Assembly (NCBI GenBank): GCA_963556195.1
Contig: OY744544.1
Span: 51,186,825 to 51,250,824, forward strand
From: Sepiola atlantica
Taxonomy: Eukaryota; Mollusca; Cephalopoda; Sepiida; Sepiolidae
DNA: 64,000 bases
Direction: 5' to 3'
Shown: in pieces, positions 12,189-22,710 of the stretch
Position numbering within the stretch: position 1 is the stretch's first letter
Layout: every line of letters starts with the position of its first letter
Notes under the pieces: generated by a model
Database searches by the model: none
What the model saw: only the letters and a program-made list of their open reading frames with translations
What the model was told of the DNA's origin: nothing
Made by a program: the position numbers and the translations under genes

Positions 12189-12339
12189 ACTTTTATTTTC
12201 GGAATTGCAGTTTGGGAATGTACAATGGATGTTTATCATAATTTAAAACAGTAACAATAACAAGACCAGGTTCACATTTAGTAACCTATTTGTAACAATT
12301 GCTAAATTAGTTGAACCAATAACCATTTTGACATCACAA

Positions 12340-13080
12340 TAACAACATTATCTAATTCACCAGTTTACTAGCCTGGTATTTTTTACTTATTACCCGCTGA
12401 AAAAAGTTTATTAATTCAAACTTACCTATGTTATCTGCATAAAATCAATAAAAAGACATTCTAACTAACTTCATTATTATACTTTAAAAAACAGGTTAAT
12501 ATATCTAGTATAATTATTTAACCCATTTGCATTTTTGCTCAGCCCTACTACATGATTCAGTACTGTCAATAAGGACAAAGCACAAATGACTATACCCTAA
12601 CCATTACAAAATTAAATTTACAAAAAATGTGTTTATACATTTCTTATTAAGACTTGAAATTTAAAATAACTTCACTTTTTTAGTTTATAAAAAGTAAAAG
12701 TAAATAATTGAATGCATTGAATTTAAACATTTGCATTTTCTTAGCAGCCTTACTACATGAGTAAATACTGATCACAGAGACACACCACAACTGACTATAC
12801 ATTAGTAATACATTTAGAGATTAAGTTTACAAATGAAGTTTAAAAAAAAATATGAGAAAAATAAACATATCTTCACGTTAATAATTAAAATAATATTTCA
12901 GAATATTATTAGAAAGGACATCAGTCTTTTCTGCGCAACCCTACTACATGGTTGGGTACTGCTCATAAAGACGCATTCACAAATGACAATATTTTATTAA
13001 TTAATTTAGAGCTTTACTTAAATAAGTGAAGTTATTAAAACAAGTAAACATGCAAATTAAATAATGCCGTTGCTTAGAAC
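12340..13080. repeat. Degenerate tandem repeat, about 200-bp unit
   Basis: CCCTACTACATG or CCTTACTACATG recurs at 12543, 12747 and 12939. Each time it follows a GCATTTTxxTxxGCA or CTTTTCTGCGCA block and precedes CACAAxTGACTATA. The three clear units are about 204 and 192 bp apart, and a weaker one lies upstream. Confidence 0.6.
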
Positions 13081-13244
13081 TTATACATTTAACCCTCTAA
13101 AATTCAACTACATTTTCTTCTTATTCTTTAATTCTTCTGTTTGTGGTTCTTTTGTTCTTATTTTAAATAACATTTCTTCTTATTATTTTCAATTATAAGA
13201 TATTAAATTATTAATATGTTAAAATATTTTTAAAATAGAAATAT

Positions 13245-13720
13245 GTATGTTTTTTTCTTATTAGGACTATTAAATGATTTCAGTCTTTTCTTTTTAAAAA
13301 TAATAATTCCATATTCCAATGCAAATTAAATTATTTTTAAAATTTTCAAAATGTTCTAAATTTCAAAATTGTAATATTCAGAATAAAATAAAATAAAATA
13401 AAAATATTTTGAATATTTTAATAAGCTTACAATTATTAAAATAATGATATTTCTTTTATTTAAAGATCATATTTTTACATAATAAATATTTTTTTCCTTA
13501 TTAGTTCTATTTAATAATGTTACTATTTTTCTTTTTTGTAAATAGTTCAATATTCTATTTTTTTAAATGTACAACATTTTAGAATTGTAATTTTTAGAAT
13601 AAAGTGAATAAGATAAAAATATGTTGAATATTTTACATTTTCAGAATAAGTTTCAGAATTATGATCCATAATTAACAAATTCTGAGTTTTAAATGAGTTC
13701 AACAATTTTAGAATTATTTC
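13245..13720. repeat. Degenerate tandem duplication, about 240-bp unit
   Basis: TTTTTTCxTTATTAGxxCTATT recurs at about 13252 and 13492. Each copy is followed by a CTTTTCTTTTT block, then AAAATTGTAATxTTxAGAATAAA and GATAAAAATAT. The AT bias is extreme and there is no coding content. Confidence 0.5.
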
Positions 13721-14029
13721 AGAGTAAAGTTAATTATCATAATGATAATTATTAACTTCAGAATGAATTTGTTTTCAGAATTGTAATGTACCTAATGAAG
13801 TAAAATAAGATAAAATATGTTTAATATTTCAAAGTCAGATATTAATAAATACAGAAAAACTTTGATTTCTAGAATAAGTTAAGAATAAGTTTCAGAATAT
13901 ACAGAAATGTCAATTTCTGAATTTCAAAGAAGGTCAACATTTTTTTAAATTATTTAAAAAATAATCTTAAATATGTTTCCAAATAATAAGATCATAAAAA
14001 CAGGATACATCTCATAGTCTGTTTAACTC

Positions 14030-14137
14030 ACCCAATTGAAATGGGGTTGTCGTTATGGGTATCAAAAGCAACTAAAATGTTATCAACGTTGTTTCTATTT
14101 CCAAATATTTCAGCAGGTGTTCTAATAACCCCATTGC

Positions 14138-14204
<67 letters not shown>

Positions 14205-14885
14205 TTCTTTTCAGCATAAATCTTTCTCCTATTCCAACCCTTAGTGAGGTTTCAAGTGCAAGCAGTGTCAGATGTTTTCTTGTTTTTGTCAATTTAAACA
14301 TTTTTCTTTTCTCTTCAACTTACTTGTCCTATACCAGAATTTTTTACGATATTTCTATTGCCTTTATTTTGAATAACTTTGTGTTTCTCATTTCATTATT
14401 CAATTCATCCACAACTTCATTTAAACGCAAAATGCTAACATTTAAATTAAATACATTTCACGCAATTTTGCAGCAACTTTTCAACAGTATCGGAAAATAT
14501 GCATATATTTGAAGAATGCTGATGTCAAAGTGTGATGGGTAGCCAAGTCAAATTTCCCATAAAATATAAACATAGTTGTCTTTGTCTTCTTTTTGTCTCC
14601 TATTACTGTTAAGATCATCATATTTAAAGTATTTCCACAATGATTTTCCACTAATGCCAATTTCTGTTCTTTTAGCATTACATGATGATATTCTAGAAAA
14701 AATATTGATAGGTAGCAACTGCATTACATCATTAAACAATGGAATATTCATTTTACCAAAAGGATGTGCAATTATTGGGGGATCCTAAAAGAGTTCATCC
14801 AGCATATTGTTAATGAATGTCAGCATCAAATGACAAACCATGATAATTTCATCAATTATGAACAGTCTGGTTGCTTCATATATAT
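14030..14885 (-). pseudogene. PIF1-like (probably Helitron-type) DNA helicase fragment
   Basis: In order on the minus strand, three pieces resemble a PIF1/Helitron superfamily 1 helicase core. A Walker-B-like LFIIDEIIMV is at about 14835-14870. FNDVMQLLPI follows at about 14710 (compare GDxxQLPP). Then come SLWKYFKYDDL and RQKEDKD (compare the LWxxFxxxELTxxMRQ motif) near 14600-14640. Further on, LETSLRVGIGERFMLKR (14218-14270) and NILVAFDTHNDNPISIG (14040-14090) correspond to the late LxVGxxVMLxxN and VxFD regions. Stops and frame changes are frequent and a (TA)n array splits the last two blocks. The Walker A part is not visible, so the gene is truncated at its N-terminus. It is dead and derived from an element. 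Confidence 0.65.
14140..14208. repeat. (TA)n inside the helicase relic
   Basis: A TA array of roughly 55 bp sits between two helicase motif blocks. Confidence 0.95.
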
Positions 14886-15059
14886 ATATCGTATTTTATT
14901 TTTGGATGAGAAAATAGAAATTAAGTTGAATTGATAAATTTCATCCAAAATGTGTGCAAAAATCAAATAAAATAAACGAGAAATTAACAGAATTCGTATA
15001 GTATAATTGAACGCCGAACTGAAATGTCTATTTCGTTTCTTCACTTTTTAATTGTAACT

Positions 15060-15560
15060 ATTTAGTAATTTCAAAATTGTTTTAAAGTTTTAAATATAAA
15101 GGATGGAATACATAGGAAGATTCCCCCACACCTCCAAAAACGAAGCAGTTAATTCCATAAAGACGGTCTTATGAAAACCAACACATACTACACACATAAA
15201 TTCCAATAATTTAAACATGTCTAGTCAAAAAAGATTTTTTTTATTGCTCCTTAACCTTTTGGCTAAGATCACAATTCTTTTAACATCAGTAACGGAAGGT
15301 CTCATGTAATTATCTCCCTTGACACTGAAAGTTGTAAAATATTTTTAAACACTATCGTCTTATTTAGTAAAATCTCTAATTAATCGTATAAATAATTACG
15401 AGCAAAATATCATGAATAGATAATAGAATTTGACAATACCAACTATAAATGTATATTACAGAATATTAATTTATTAGAAATTAAAAAGCAATATACAAAT
15501 GTGCAAAAGTAAGCATTTACTGTTTTCCTGGGTTTTACTAACTTAGCTTTACTGTAGTTT
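15060..15560. other. No gene recognised
   Basis: AT-rich spacer between the helicase relic and the nested retroelement cluster. Confidence 0.4.
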
Positions 15561-15569
15561 GCCCTAATC

Positions 15570-16003
15570 GCATTGTTATGTGCCGCCATCAGTAACGATT
15601 CCGTTTCTCTGTTCAAGTGTAATCTTCTTAGTCATGGCGATATATTTTCGTTGGTTTATGCTCTTGTCAGTCAACTGAAGCGTCAATGTAGTTTTTTCTT
15701 CACACTTTTTTTCTTGTTTTTGTTTGTTTCTGGTTTCGGTGCTTCCCGAGTTGCTCCTTGGAACGGTGTCTCTTGCTGCGGTGATCAGCTTTTCCGTGTT
15801 CTATTTCTAGTTCAAGTTCTATTTCTCCAGCTCATTTTTTAGTCTTCAACACAATCTTCTATACTTACATCACCTCACATCAGGTGGTTTACTCTTAGTG
15901 CTGTATCTGTAAACTTGTCTCCGGCATGATATTTTTGAGTATGTATTTAAGCGGCATCATAACTATTATTAAAAGGTAGTGGGGGTAGGGAGTTCCCTTG
16001 GAA
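15570..16003 (-). pseudogene. Non-LTR reverse transcriptase, downstream fragment
   Basis: On the minus strand, directly beside the 3.8-kb inverted-repeat element, the frame reads IFQGNSLPPLPF (about 15968-16002). This matches RT motif B (FQGDSLSPLLF) of site-specific-type non-LTR elements. It is followed by ALRVNHLM (about 15895), corresponding to the INHLLYMDD region, with the catalytic YxDD degraded by a stop and a lost codon, and then KNELEK. It continues the RT found at 19788-21262, which ends just before motif B, so the two were once one gene split by insertion. It is a broken relic. Confidence 0.6.
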
Positions 16004-16400
16004 AATGCATCTCTCAGTCGGGCGGTTTAGCTGGATATTTCAAAAGCATTGTGCATTTTGTGATACAAGCATCGAATTTGACACAAATGTACATTGATAT
16101 ATGGCAAATATCTTCAGTTATTGAGCCACTCAGAATTCACCCTTTATGTCCGCCATATTGAAATTCAAAATGACCGCAATTTGAAACCTACATTTTCGAT
16201 TATATGTGGGTCTAATGCTGCTATTGACTCGATTCTTGTGTCCAGATCTATGTTTTTGGAGGAAAGGAATTCGATGGTTACAATCTGTATTGTGTATCTT
16301 TATGAATTAGCCAACATATTAGATTTCAAAATGAACGCCCCTGTAATTCTACATGTTCGATTACCTATTGGTCAAATATTTCTATAGCACTTGACAAATA
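16004..16400 (+). repeat. Left terminal inverted repeat of the 3.8-kb element
   Basis: It contains CACAAATGTACATTGA, ATGGCAAATAT and TATTGAGCCACTC, then a module with CGCCATATTGAAATTC and ATTGACTCGATTCTTGTGTC. All of these recur in reverse complement at 19200-19787. Short frames crossing it are translations of the repeat, not genes. Confidence 0.75.
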
Positions 16401-16985
16401 AAAACTCCATTTCTCAAAATGACATACTTTATTACAGTACTCCACTTAATTCATAAACGATGAATATTCATCATCATGTATTTTTGACAAGACAACATTT
16501 TACTCAAAGTCTGTGAAATAAAAATTGTTTTGACAAGTTTGACTTATTGATTAGATGCTGTGTTGTTCTAGGTTTGATATGCCACCTTTCATAAAAGATT
16601 TGGTTGATTAGTCTTCTTCATTCCTTCAATAAATATCACAAAATGATCAATTCAGGGTTACGTCTGAATATCCACAAAATAATGTGAACATTAACACAAA
16701 ACAACGTAAACTTCTCAAAAGTAGCTTTCTCTGTATTACTCTAAAGAAAAATATCAATTTACTTCAACTACTAATTTTGAGTTTCATACTTTTGATATGT
16801 GTCTTACGTCATTAAATATCTAAGTTAAAATTCTGACATGCTATTGTGTAATATATAAGGTTATGTGCGTACTGACATTCTACAATGGTCTGGTATTTTA
16901 AGCTATATATTCATCGGTACTCAAGATATGTGTACATAAACAGTGTCATGTTAAACAGTTCAGCACTGCCACAATCAACTAAATG
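16401..16985. other. Spacer inside the 3.8-kb element
   Basis: AT-rich sequence with no recognised frame, between the left terminal repeat and the 3' end of the pseudogene. Confidence 0.4.
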
Positions 16986-16989
16986 TTGT

Positions 16990-18918
16990 GAACCATCTTC
17001 ATGCGAAGTCCCCTAAACACACAGAGAAGGATGTGCACTTAAGAGCTGCCTTATTGCACTTTCAGCGTCTCACAACCCCCTTTTTGGCACTTGCTAGAAA
17101 CCAGCTCAAAGCAGGTATTAGCTGCCTCAGGTAGCCTGGTCCAGTATAGTGTGTATTGCCCTCCAATCATAAACCAACCCCAGTTGGTTAGTGGTTGGAG
17201 TTCTGGTGCTGGCATCAGTATCTGACCCAACACATGTCCACCTTGATATACTGCTTCCTTGGCATGTTCCTCTAAAGTTGCCTTCGTTGGAGAAATCAGC
17301 TGCACATAGCTTTTCTTTGCGAAAAGTTTCCTTCTGGCCTTGCCATTGTCCGTTCATTTGCTGGTTCGATCATACAACAGCATCACGAACCTCTCGATGA
17401 TGCACATTGCATCATTGGGTATGTCACTTGATGTGGAAGACAGCTGCATCAGCGTCCCAGTTCACTCTGGCAGTACTGTCCATATTGTCCATGCCGTTAT
17501 CTTGCCATGTCTAGCAAAGCCTGACACAGTATCGCATCCAGTTATAGCGTGGAGCATTGGCAGTGCACGAGCCTTCTCTAGTCCCAGACCAGCTGCTATT
17601 TCATTTGCTGCTAGGTATCGGGACTTGGGCATGTTCCGAATGCTAGCCATAGTTTGTCTTCTGGTTGTAATTCCTGTATCACGGACACTGTCAGCACAAC
17701 AACATCGATGTCTACAGTCCGGATGACTCGTGAATGGTGTCCGTACTTAACTGCATGAGATGCATGTCACGACTTCGCTTGTGTTTGACGCTGTTGAACT
17801 TCAGTATCTGGGCCGCGGTAATAGCTGCAGAGTTAGTGTCTTCCTTCTGGTCTTTGATGCTGGGTCCCTCGGGAATCATGCTGACTAGTGCAAGCAGCAA
17901 CGGTAACACATATTCTTCTTGACATCTTTCAGGGAATCCTGTGAAGGGCTTGGTTTCTCCAAACATATGACGGCGAACAATGTGTGCAAGCAGCAACGGT
18001 GGCACATATTTTTCTTGACATCTTTCATGGAATCCTGTGAAGGGCTTGGTTTCTCCAAACATATGACGGCGAACAATGTGTGCAGCACGTGCAAGATGGA
18101 CTGCATCACTATCACTGTCTAGTTCTAAGGCTTTGTCAATAGCAGCACAGAGATCTTCTTCAAATGCCATCAATATGTATCTCCCCTTGGTGTGTGCTTG
18201 AATGTCAGGAAACTAAGATAGCAGTCTCTGTTTCAGTCATGTGGAGTGGACTCTCGTATCGAGCTGCACTCCGAACTGTTCCATTCTCGCCTGATATAGG
18301 TGGACAAGATCGGCCAATCTAAATACTGGTGCTGTCTCCTCATCTTGTCTTGTTTCTTCAATGTATAGGGCGAGATCAGCAAAGACTACTTCCGACATTA
18401 CTCTCTCTTTGTCGGAGTCCTGTGGTCCTGTCGATTGGACCGATCTCACGCGGTTGTAACGTCTTACCAAGCACTGCAGGTGATAATGGACGTCCAACGC
18501 AACCATGTCCCCACCACTTAGTCCCCGCAGGTTATCCACAGAATAAACAAGTTTCTGGAACCTTCTCTGTACGCTAACGTGAATGCGCCCTGGTGCGTTT
18601 GCATGAAGATTGTTCTTCATCGCTCCGACCTTCCTTCTTGAGTGCTCATTTCTGTGCTCTCTGTAGTTTGTTGTTGTTGAATTGGGACATGCACGTATGG
18701 TGATATTGTGCTCTGTGTGCAACCATAGAAGCTTAAATGCCATGGCCATAATCAAGTCTTTCCAATTGGAGTGATCCTGGAAGCTCTCCAAGTTCATTAA
18801 ATTTGATCAAGTTCTCTGCGAGGGAACTGTATCCACTACCAATGTATTTTCTCTTAGATTTTTCAGGTTTGGTTAATGTCTTCATACATGTATCACGATG
18901 AACCTGAAAAAGGCACAA
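16990..18918 (-). pseudogene. Broken gene of a multicopy invertebrate family with FEN/XPG-like motifs
   Basis: I recognise the pattern of a multicopy uncharacterised family in marine invertebrates. In order, on the minus strand: YSSLAENLIKFNELGELP (18790-18870); FNNNKLQRAQK (about 18665); a CLFC pair; LSGGDMVALDVHYHLQCL (about 18480-18530, probable Zn-binding H/C); PVFRLADLVHLYQARMEQ (about 18260-18320); HLARAAHIVRRHMFGE; DIDVVVL (about 17685-17705); YLAANEIAAGLGLEKA; LHAITGCDTVSGFARHGK (about 17505-17560); ERFVMLLYDRTS; and a degraded Cys-rich tail (KCNKAALKCT, about 17030-17060). There are frame changes near 18780, 18570 and 17075, and in-frame stops including TGA at 17354-17356. As I recall the family, a long central part is missing between about 17760 and 17710. 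DxDV and TGCDT...GxGK resemble the acidic motif and helix-hairpin-helix of FEN1-type nucleases; that link is inference. It is inactive as it stands. Confidence 0.65.
17890..18081 (-). repeat. 96-bp in-frame tandem duplication inside the pseudogene
   Basis: Positions 17890-17985 and 17986-18081 are near-identical and encode two copies of an AHIVRRHMFGETKPFTGF-type block (32 codons). The frame is kept. A few substitutions separate the copies (GGTAAC against GGTGGC, for example). Confidence 0.9.
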
Positions 18919-18989
18919 TGCATCATTTTTGTAACAATTAATGCCATCATAACTGCTACAACAGTTACACTCTTAAAATTCCGTGCAGA

Positions 18990-19164
18990 CCCGGAAAAGG
19001 ATCAGTCGGAGCCAGACTCTATTCTGGATCAAAAATAACTCAGAATAGAGTTAGATTTTACAAAAAAAAGGTCAAATCTGACCCAATAATGTCTATATTT
19101 ATTATACCTTATTCTGTGTCATTTTTACCCGAAATAGAGTTTGCCCCTAACTGATCCTTTTCCG
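18990..19164. mobile_element. Small MITE with about 60-bp terminal inverted repeats
   Basis: The ends CCGGAAAAGGATCAGT... and ...ACTGATCCTTTTCCGT are inverted copies. The pairing continues inward through GCCAGACTCTATTC against its counterpart AATAGAGTTTGCCC, and TAACTCAGAATA against TATTCTGTGTCA. There is no coding capacity. It lies between the pseudogene 5' end and the right terminal repeat, so it is a later insertion in the larger element. Confidence 0.75.
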
Positions 19165-19199
19165 TTCATTGCATATGCCAACAAAATTATAAAGATTCG

Positions 19200-19787
19200 C
19201 AATGCAGCTTGTTACCATTGGATCCCTTGCCCCCAATCATACATTTAGACACAAGAATCAAGTCAATAGCGCTATTACACCCAAAGGTAATCGCAAATGT
19301 AGATTTATAATGGTGGCCATTTTGAAATCCAACATGGTGGCTCATTGCTTAAAGATACAAAATGTAGATTGTAATCATTGGATTCGTTGCCCCCCCCCCC
19401 TCAAATACATTTGGACACCAGAATCGAGTCAAAAGCAGCATTAGACCTACTGATAATCGAAAATGAAGATTTCAAATAGCGGCCATTTTGTAATCCAATA
19501 TGGCGGCTAAGTGGTAAATCATACGCAATGCATATTGTTAACATTTGATTCCTTACTATCAGAAACCTACATTTAGTCACCAGAATCGAGTCAATAGCAA
19601 ATGTAGATTTCAAATGGCGGCCATTTTTAATTCTAATATTGCGGACATGAAAAGAGAATATCGAGTGGCTCAATATGTGAAAATGTTTGCCATATGTCAA
19701 TGTACATTTGTGCCAAAGTTAGTACTTTTATCACAAGATGCACAATAGGTTAGCTATGCTGCCCAACTATCTGTATTTTTTATCTCA
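19200..19787 (-). repeat. Right terminal inverted repeat with about 3 internal tandem units
   Basis: Reverse complement of the 16004-16400 repeat. It contains three tandem units of about 160-170 bp, starting near 19200, 19367 and 19527. Each has TTGTTACCATTGGATxC, ACACCAGAATCGAGTCAA and GGCGGCCATTTTG blocks. The left end has fewer units, so the ends have diverged in copy number. The C-run at 19390-19400 is simple sequence. Confidence 0.75.
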
Positions 19788-21262
19788 GTCAGGTGCTGTT
19801 CTCTGGCTGTCAGTTTTAGTCTCGATGTTTCAATCGGATAAGATTGATAATCTTGTCGGGTATCTTGTATATTCTTAAACATTCAATTGTCCATGCTTGC
19901 GGGATTCTGTTGTAAGCTTTTTTGTAGTCAATCAATGTCATGGATATGTTCTTTTTCTTCTTATTATCCCCTTCAGGATCTTTTAATCTATGTATGGCAG
20001 ATCGTGCATCCCTTTTTTACATTTTCATCATCCTTTTTGTTCTTTGGGGAGTAGTCTACGATTGTTCAGGGATTGGTATATTAGTTCTCTCAGTTGTGCC
20101 GTTAAGATTGATCACATTGTTGGTAAACACGTTATTGGTCGGTAGTTGCTTGGGATCATCCCTTGTTTGGCATCTTTTTGTATAAACGTTTTCCTTCCTT
20201 TGGTGATCCAGTCTAGTACGTCTATTTTGAAACTACATCCTCTCAGTTTCTGCGCTAACCTTTCGGTCGTGAATTTTTAAAACCAGTATTTTACATGTAT
20301 TCCATCGTGGTTTTCTAGTTTGCCATTTTCCTTAGGTTTGAGTTAATCGTTTCTTCATTAATTTCTGTTTGTGTTCATTCTTCAATTTCCAGTAGTTCAC
20401 TTTTAGTGTTTTACAATCACTTGGCAGTTTTGTTGTGTTTTTAGGCTTTTCCCATATCTTCCTCAAAAAGTGTTTTGTCCCTTTCAGGTCAGGTTGTTCT
20501 GTTATTGTTCGTTCTCCGTTCACGCTTTTGTAAAACTGGCTTTCATTGTTTTCAAAGTTCCTGCTCTCTTATTGCTGTTCAGATTTATATCTACATCGTC
20601 TCAGATTTCCTCTTATTGCTGCTAACTGGGATTTTTGTTTTCCTCAGACATGGTTCCTTTGATGTTTTCCGCTTCTATTGCTTCTTCCTCAGTGAGTTCT
20701 GTGGTTTCATAATCTTCGCTCTCTTAAGTTTCAGTGTTTATCTTTTGTCCCTCTTCTTCCTTGGTGTTTTCGTCAGGTGGTGTTTCTTGATCTCTCGCGC
20801 TAGTAATGTTTGGTTTGCTTTCCGTTAATTTTATCTCCGAGAACCACCCTCTCTTGAGTATATTCCTTGCTTTACCTGCTATCCTCTGTTTTGTTGCATG
20901 ATAGTCAGTAGAAATGCCTCATAGATCTTTCATTCATTTACGGTATCCGCTTACAGTAAGGTGGCGGCTTTTGTAGTAGCATTCTCTTTTGTGGTGCATT
21001 TCTTTCTATGCCTTTCTGGTTTGCTCTTTTCATTCATGCTTTCTTGTATGTTGTCTGTTTCCTTGTTATACCTGGCATTAGAGAGGTTACTTACCTGTAT
21101 TTTGTCCGTGATCTTGATTCTGAAATTAAAGTAGTCAATATTCGCAGGATGTTTGACCATGTTTGTCATCAAGGGAGAACCTGCCATCAATATCTTTCTT
21201 CTGAGTCCCACAGCGTTTATTTGTTTTTGTAAACATTTTTCACGGTGTTGTGTTTGTGGCAC
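19788..21262 (-). pseudogene. Non-LTR reverse transcriptase, upstream fragment
   Basis: Minus-strand blocks match the RT of non-LTR elements. GMIPSNYRPITCLPT (20120-20165) is the early NYRPI/TCL motif. LIDYKKAYNRIPQAW (about 19895-19940) is RT motif A (DYxKAFDxVPH), followed by IECLRIYKIPDKIINLI and RLKLTAREQHLTEIK (about 19795-19845). Upstream to 21262 the frame is rich in Lys, Glu, Asn and Thr without a recognised domain. Stops and frameshifts are many. It ends abruptly at the inverted-repeat element and resumes at 16003. The clade is probably one with a restriction-like endonuclease, as at 30.9 kb. Confidence 0.65.
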
Positions 21263-21371
21263 ACCAAACCCAGGCTTAGTTTACCTGTGATCCTGTCAAA
21301 CGGAAAGTGTTCCTCTTATTTTCATGATGCTCAAGGTGCACTATCATACATATGTGGCATTTGCGAAAAAT

Positions 21372-21374
21372 ATA

Positions 21375-21433
<59 letters not shown>

Positions 21434-21520
21434 GCTACTAATAATAATATTAATAATAATAACAAAAAAACAACAAAAATATTATTAATAACAATAATTA
21501 GAATAACAACAACAGCCACA
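21372..21520. repeat. (TTA)n/(AAT)n/(AAC)n tract
   Basis: About 60 bp of pure ATT triplets followed by AAT/AAC-rich sequence. It is responsible for a poly-Tyr/Asn frame. Confidence 0.95.
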
Positions 21521-21746
21521 ACTCTTAAGAAGTACGGAGCGTACAGGAAGCCTGAGAAAACATGTCATTACTCAATTCTAAGGGAACTCCATCTGCAGAG
21601 ACATCTCAATGGTACACGTTAGGTACGGGAACCCAAAGTGAGTTTCAATGGTGATCCAAAGAAGCATAGATAACTGCAAATGTAGGGAGACTTTTGATCC
21701 TTAGACTCTATTTTTGCGAGTTAGCCATCATCCTTGTGAGTAAAAC

Positions 21747-21747
<1 letters not shown>

Positions 21748-21794
<47 letters not shown>

Positions 21795-21795
21795 G
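21748..21795. repeat. (TAA)n microsatellite
   Basis: About 45 bp of TAA triplets. Confidence 0.95.
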
Positions 21796-22710
21796 CCAAT
21801 ACGAACAAGAAGTATAAAACACAAATAGGTATAATCAGAATTATAAAAAACATGAAGAATTTCACAAGAAAACCCCAACAGCAACAGCAATAATCAAAGT
21901 GCATTAAGGCACGATAATAAAAAGAGAGAATAAATGAGAAAATAATGAAAAAATAAAAAAAATGGCCGAAGATAACTAATAATGTGTTAAAAATGCTTTG
22001 CTAAAATCGCTTCATAATAAGGAAACGACATAAAGAGCAAAACATATCACAAAAAGAAAAGAAATAGAAAAGTATGTCTACGTCAATAAAGGTCTGTGTT
22101 CGCCTCTTCTCTCTCCGAATAGGCCACTCTATTAACACTACATCAAAAGGACCTTTCCATCAGTGAAGGTTTCTAATCGAATGTCAACATAACAAAGTTT
22201 CATTATTCTTTCAGCTTTATGCTCTTTGCGGAGGGGACGATCAACAATAAACCGAACCTTGCAAGCGCTCCTACTCTTTAAATTATGAAGCGGATAAAAA
22301 TGTCAACAGCATGAATATAGAAAAATAGGCGATCTTTTTGTTTACTTGTTTATTCAGCTTGCATATTCATCTTTTATTTTTGATTCGGACTCTTATTTCG
22401 AGATATTTGTTTTCAAAAAGGCCGATAAAAACGGGTCGAAAACGTTGGCGATAAAAAATGGCAGATTCAGGCATAACGCGAATTAATATAATTTGAAAAG
22501 CTTGCATTTATCTCTTTGAAAGTAGATGCGCGTTCGCTTTTCACTCTATTTCCCCTTACGTCATATCCTCAAATGAATGAAGACATCAAAGGCAAATTAT
22601 ATCAATGGGTAAAAGGTTTTGATTATCTTAAAAGGAAAAACGTGCTTAACCTACTTTGGGATGATTTATAAAATGTTCATATTTCATAAAAAAATATTTT
22701 GTCTAAATTC
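21796..22710. other. Intergenic, no gene recognised
   Basis: AT-rich. The piece at 22420-22620 has more balanced composition (TAACGCGAATTAA, GATGCGCGTTCGC) but no coding frame. It could be a conserved non-coding element or unique DNA. Confidence 0.35.

Larger units (their letters stand above)
16004..19787 (-). mobile_element. Composite element with long terminal inverted repeats
   Basis: About 3.78 kb bounded by inverted copies of the same sequence (left from about 16004, right to about 19787; outermost CGGGCGGTTTAGCT on the left and the complement of TGGGCAGCATAGCT on the right). Between them lie one minus-strand pseudogene and one small MITE. The element interrupts a non-LTR RT exactly between the residues preceding motif B and motif B itself, which fixes both borders to within about 20 bp. 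I cannot identify a clean target duplication. No known transposase is recognisable inside. The mode of movement is unknown. Confidence 0.6.

Noticed and set aside
15573..16387. Plus-strand frames at 15573-15842 and 15979-16387
   Set aside because: The first is antisense to RT remnants and the others translate the terminal inverted repeat.
18329..18577. 82-codon plus-strand frame, and other plus-strand frames at 17.2-18.1 kb
   Set aside because: Antisense shadows of the minus-strand pseudogene, whose motifs are recognisable.
20475..20828. 117-codon hydrophobic plus-strand frame
   Set aside because: Antisense to the Lys/Glu-rich minus-strand part of the non-LTR element; hydrophobicity results from that.
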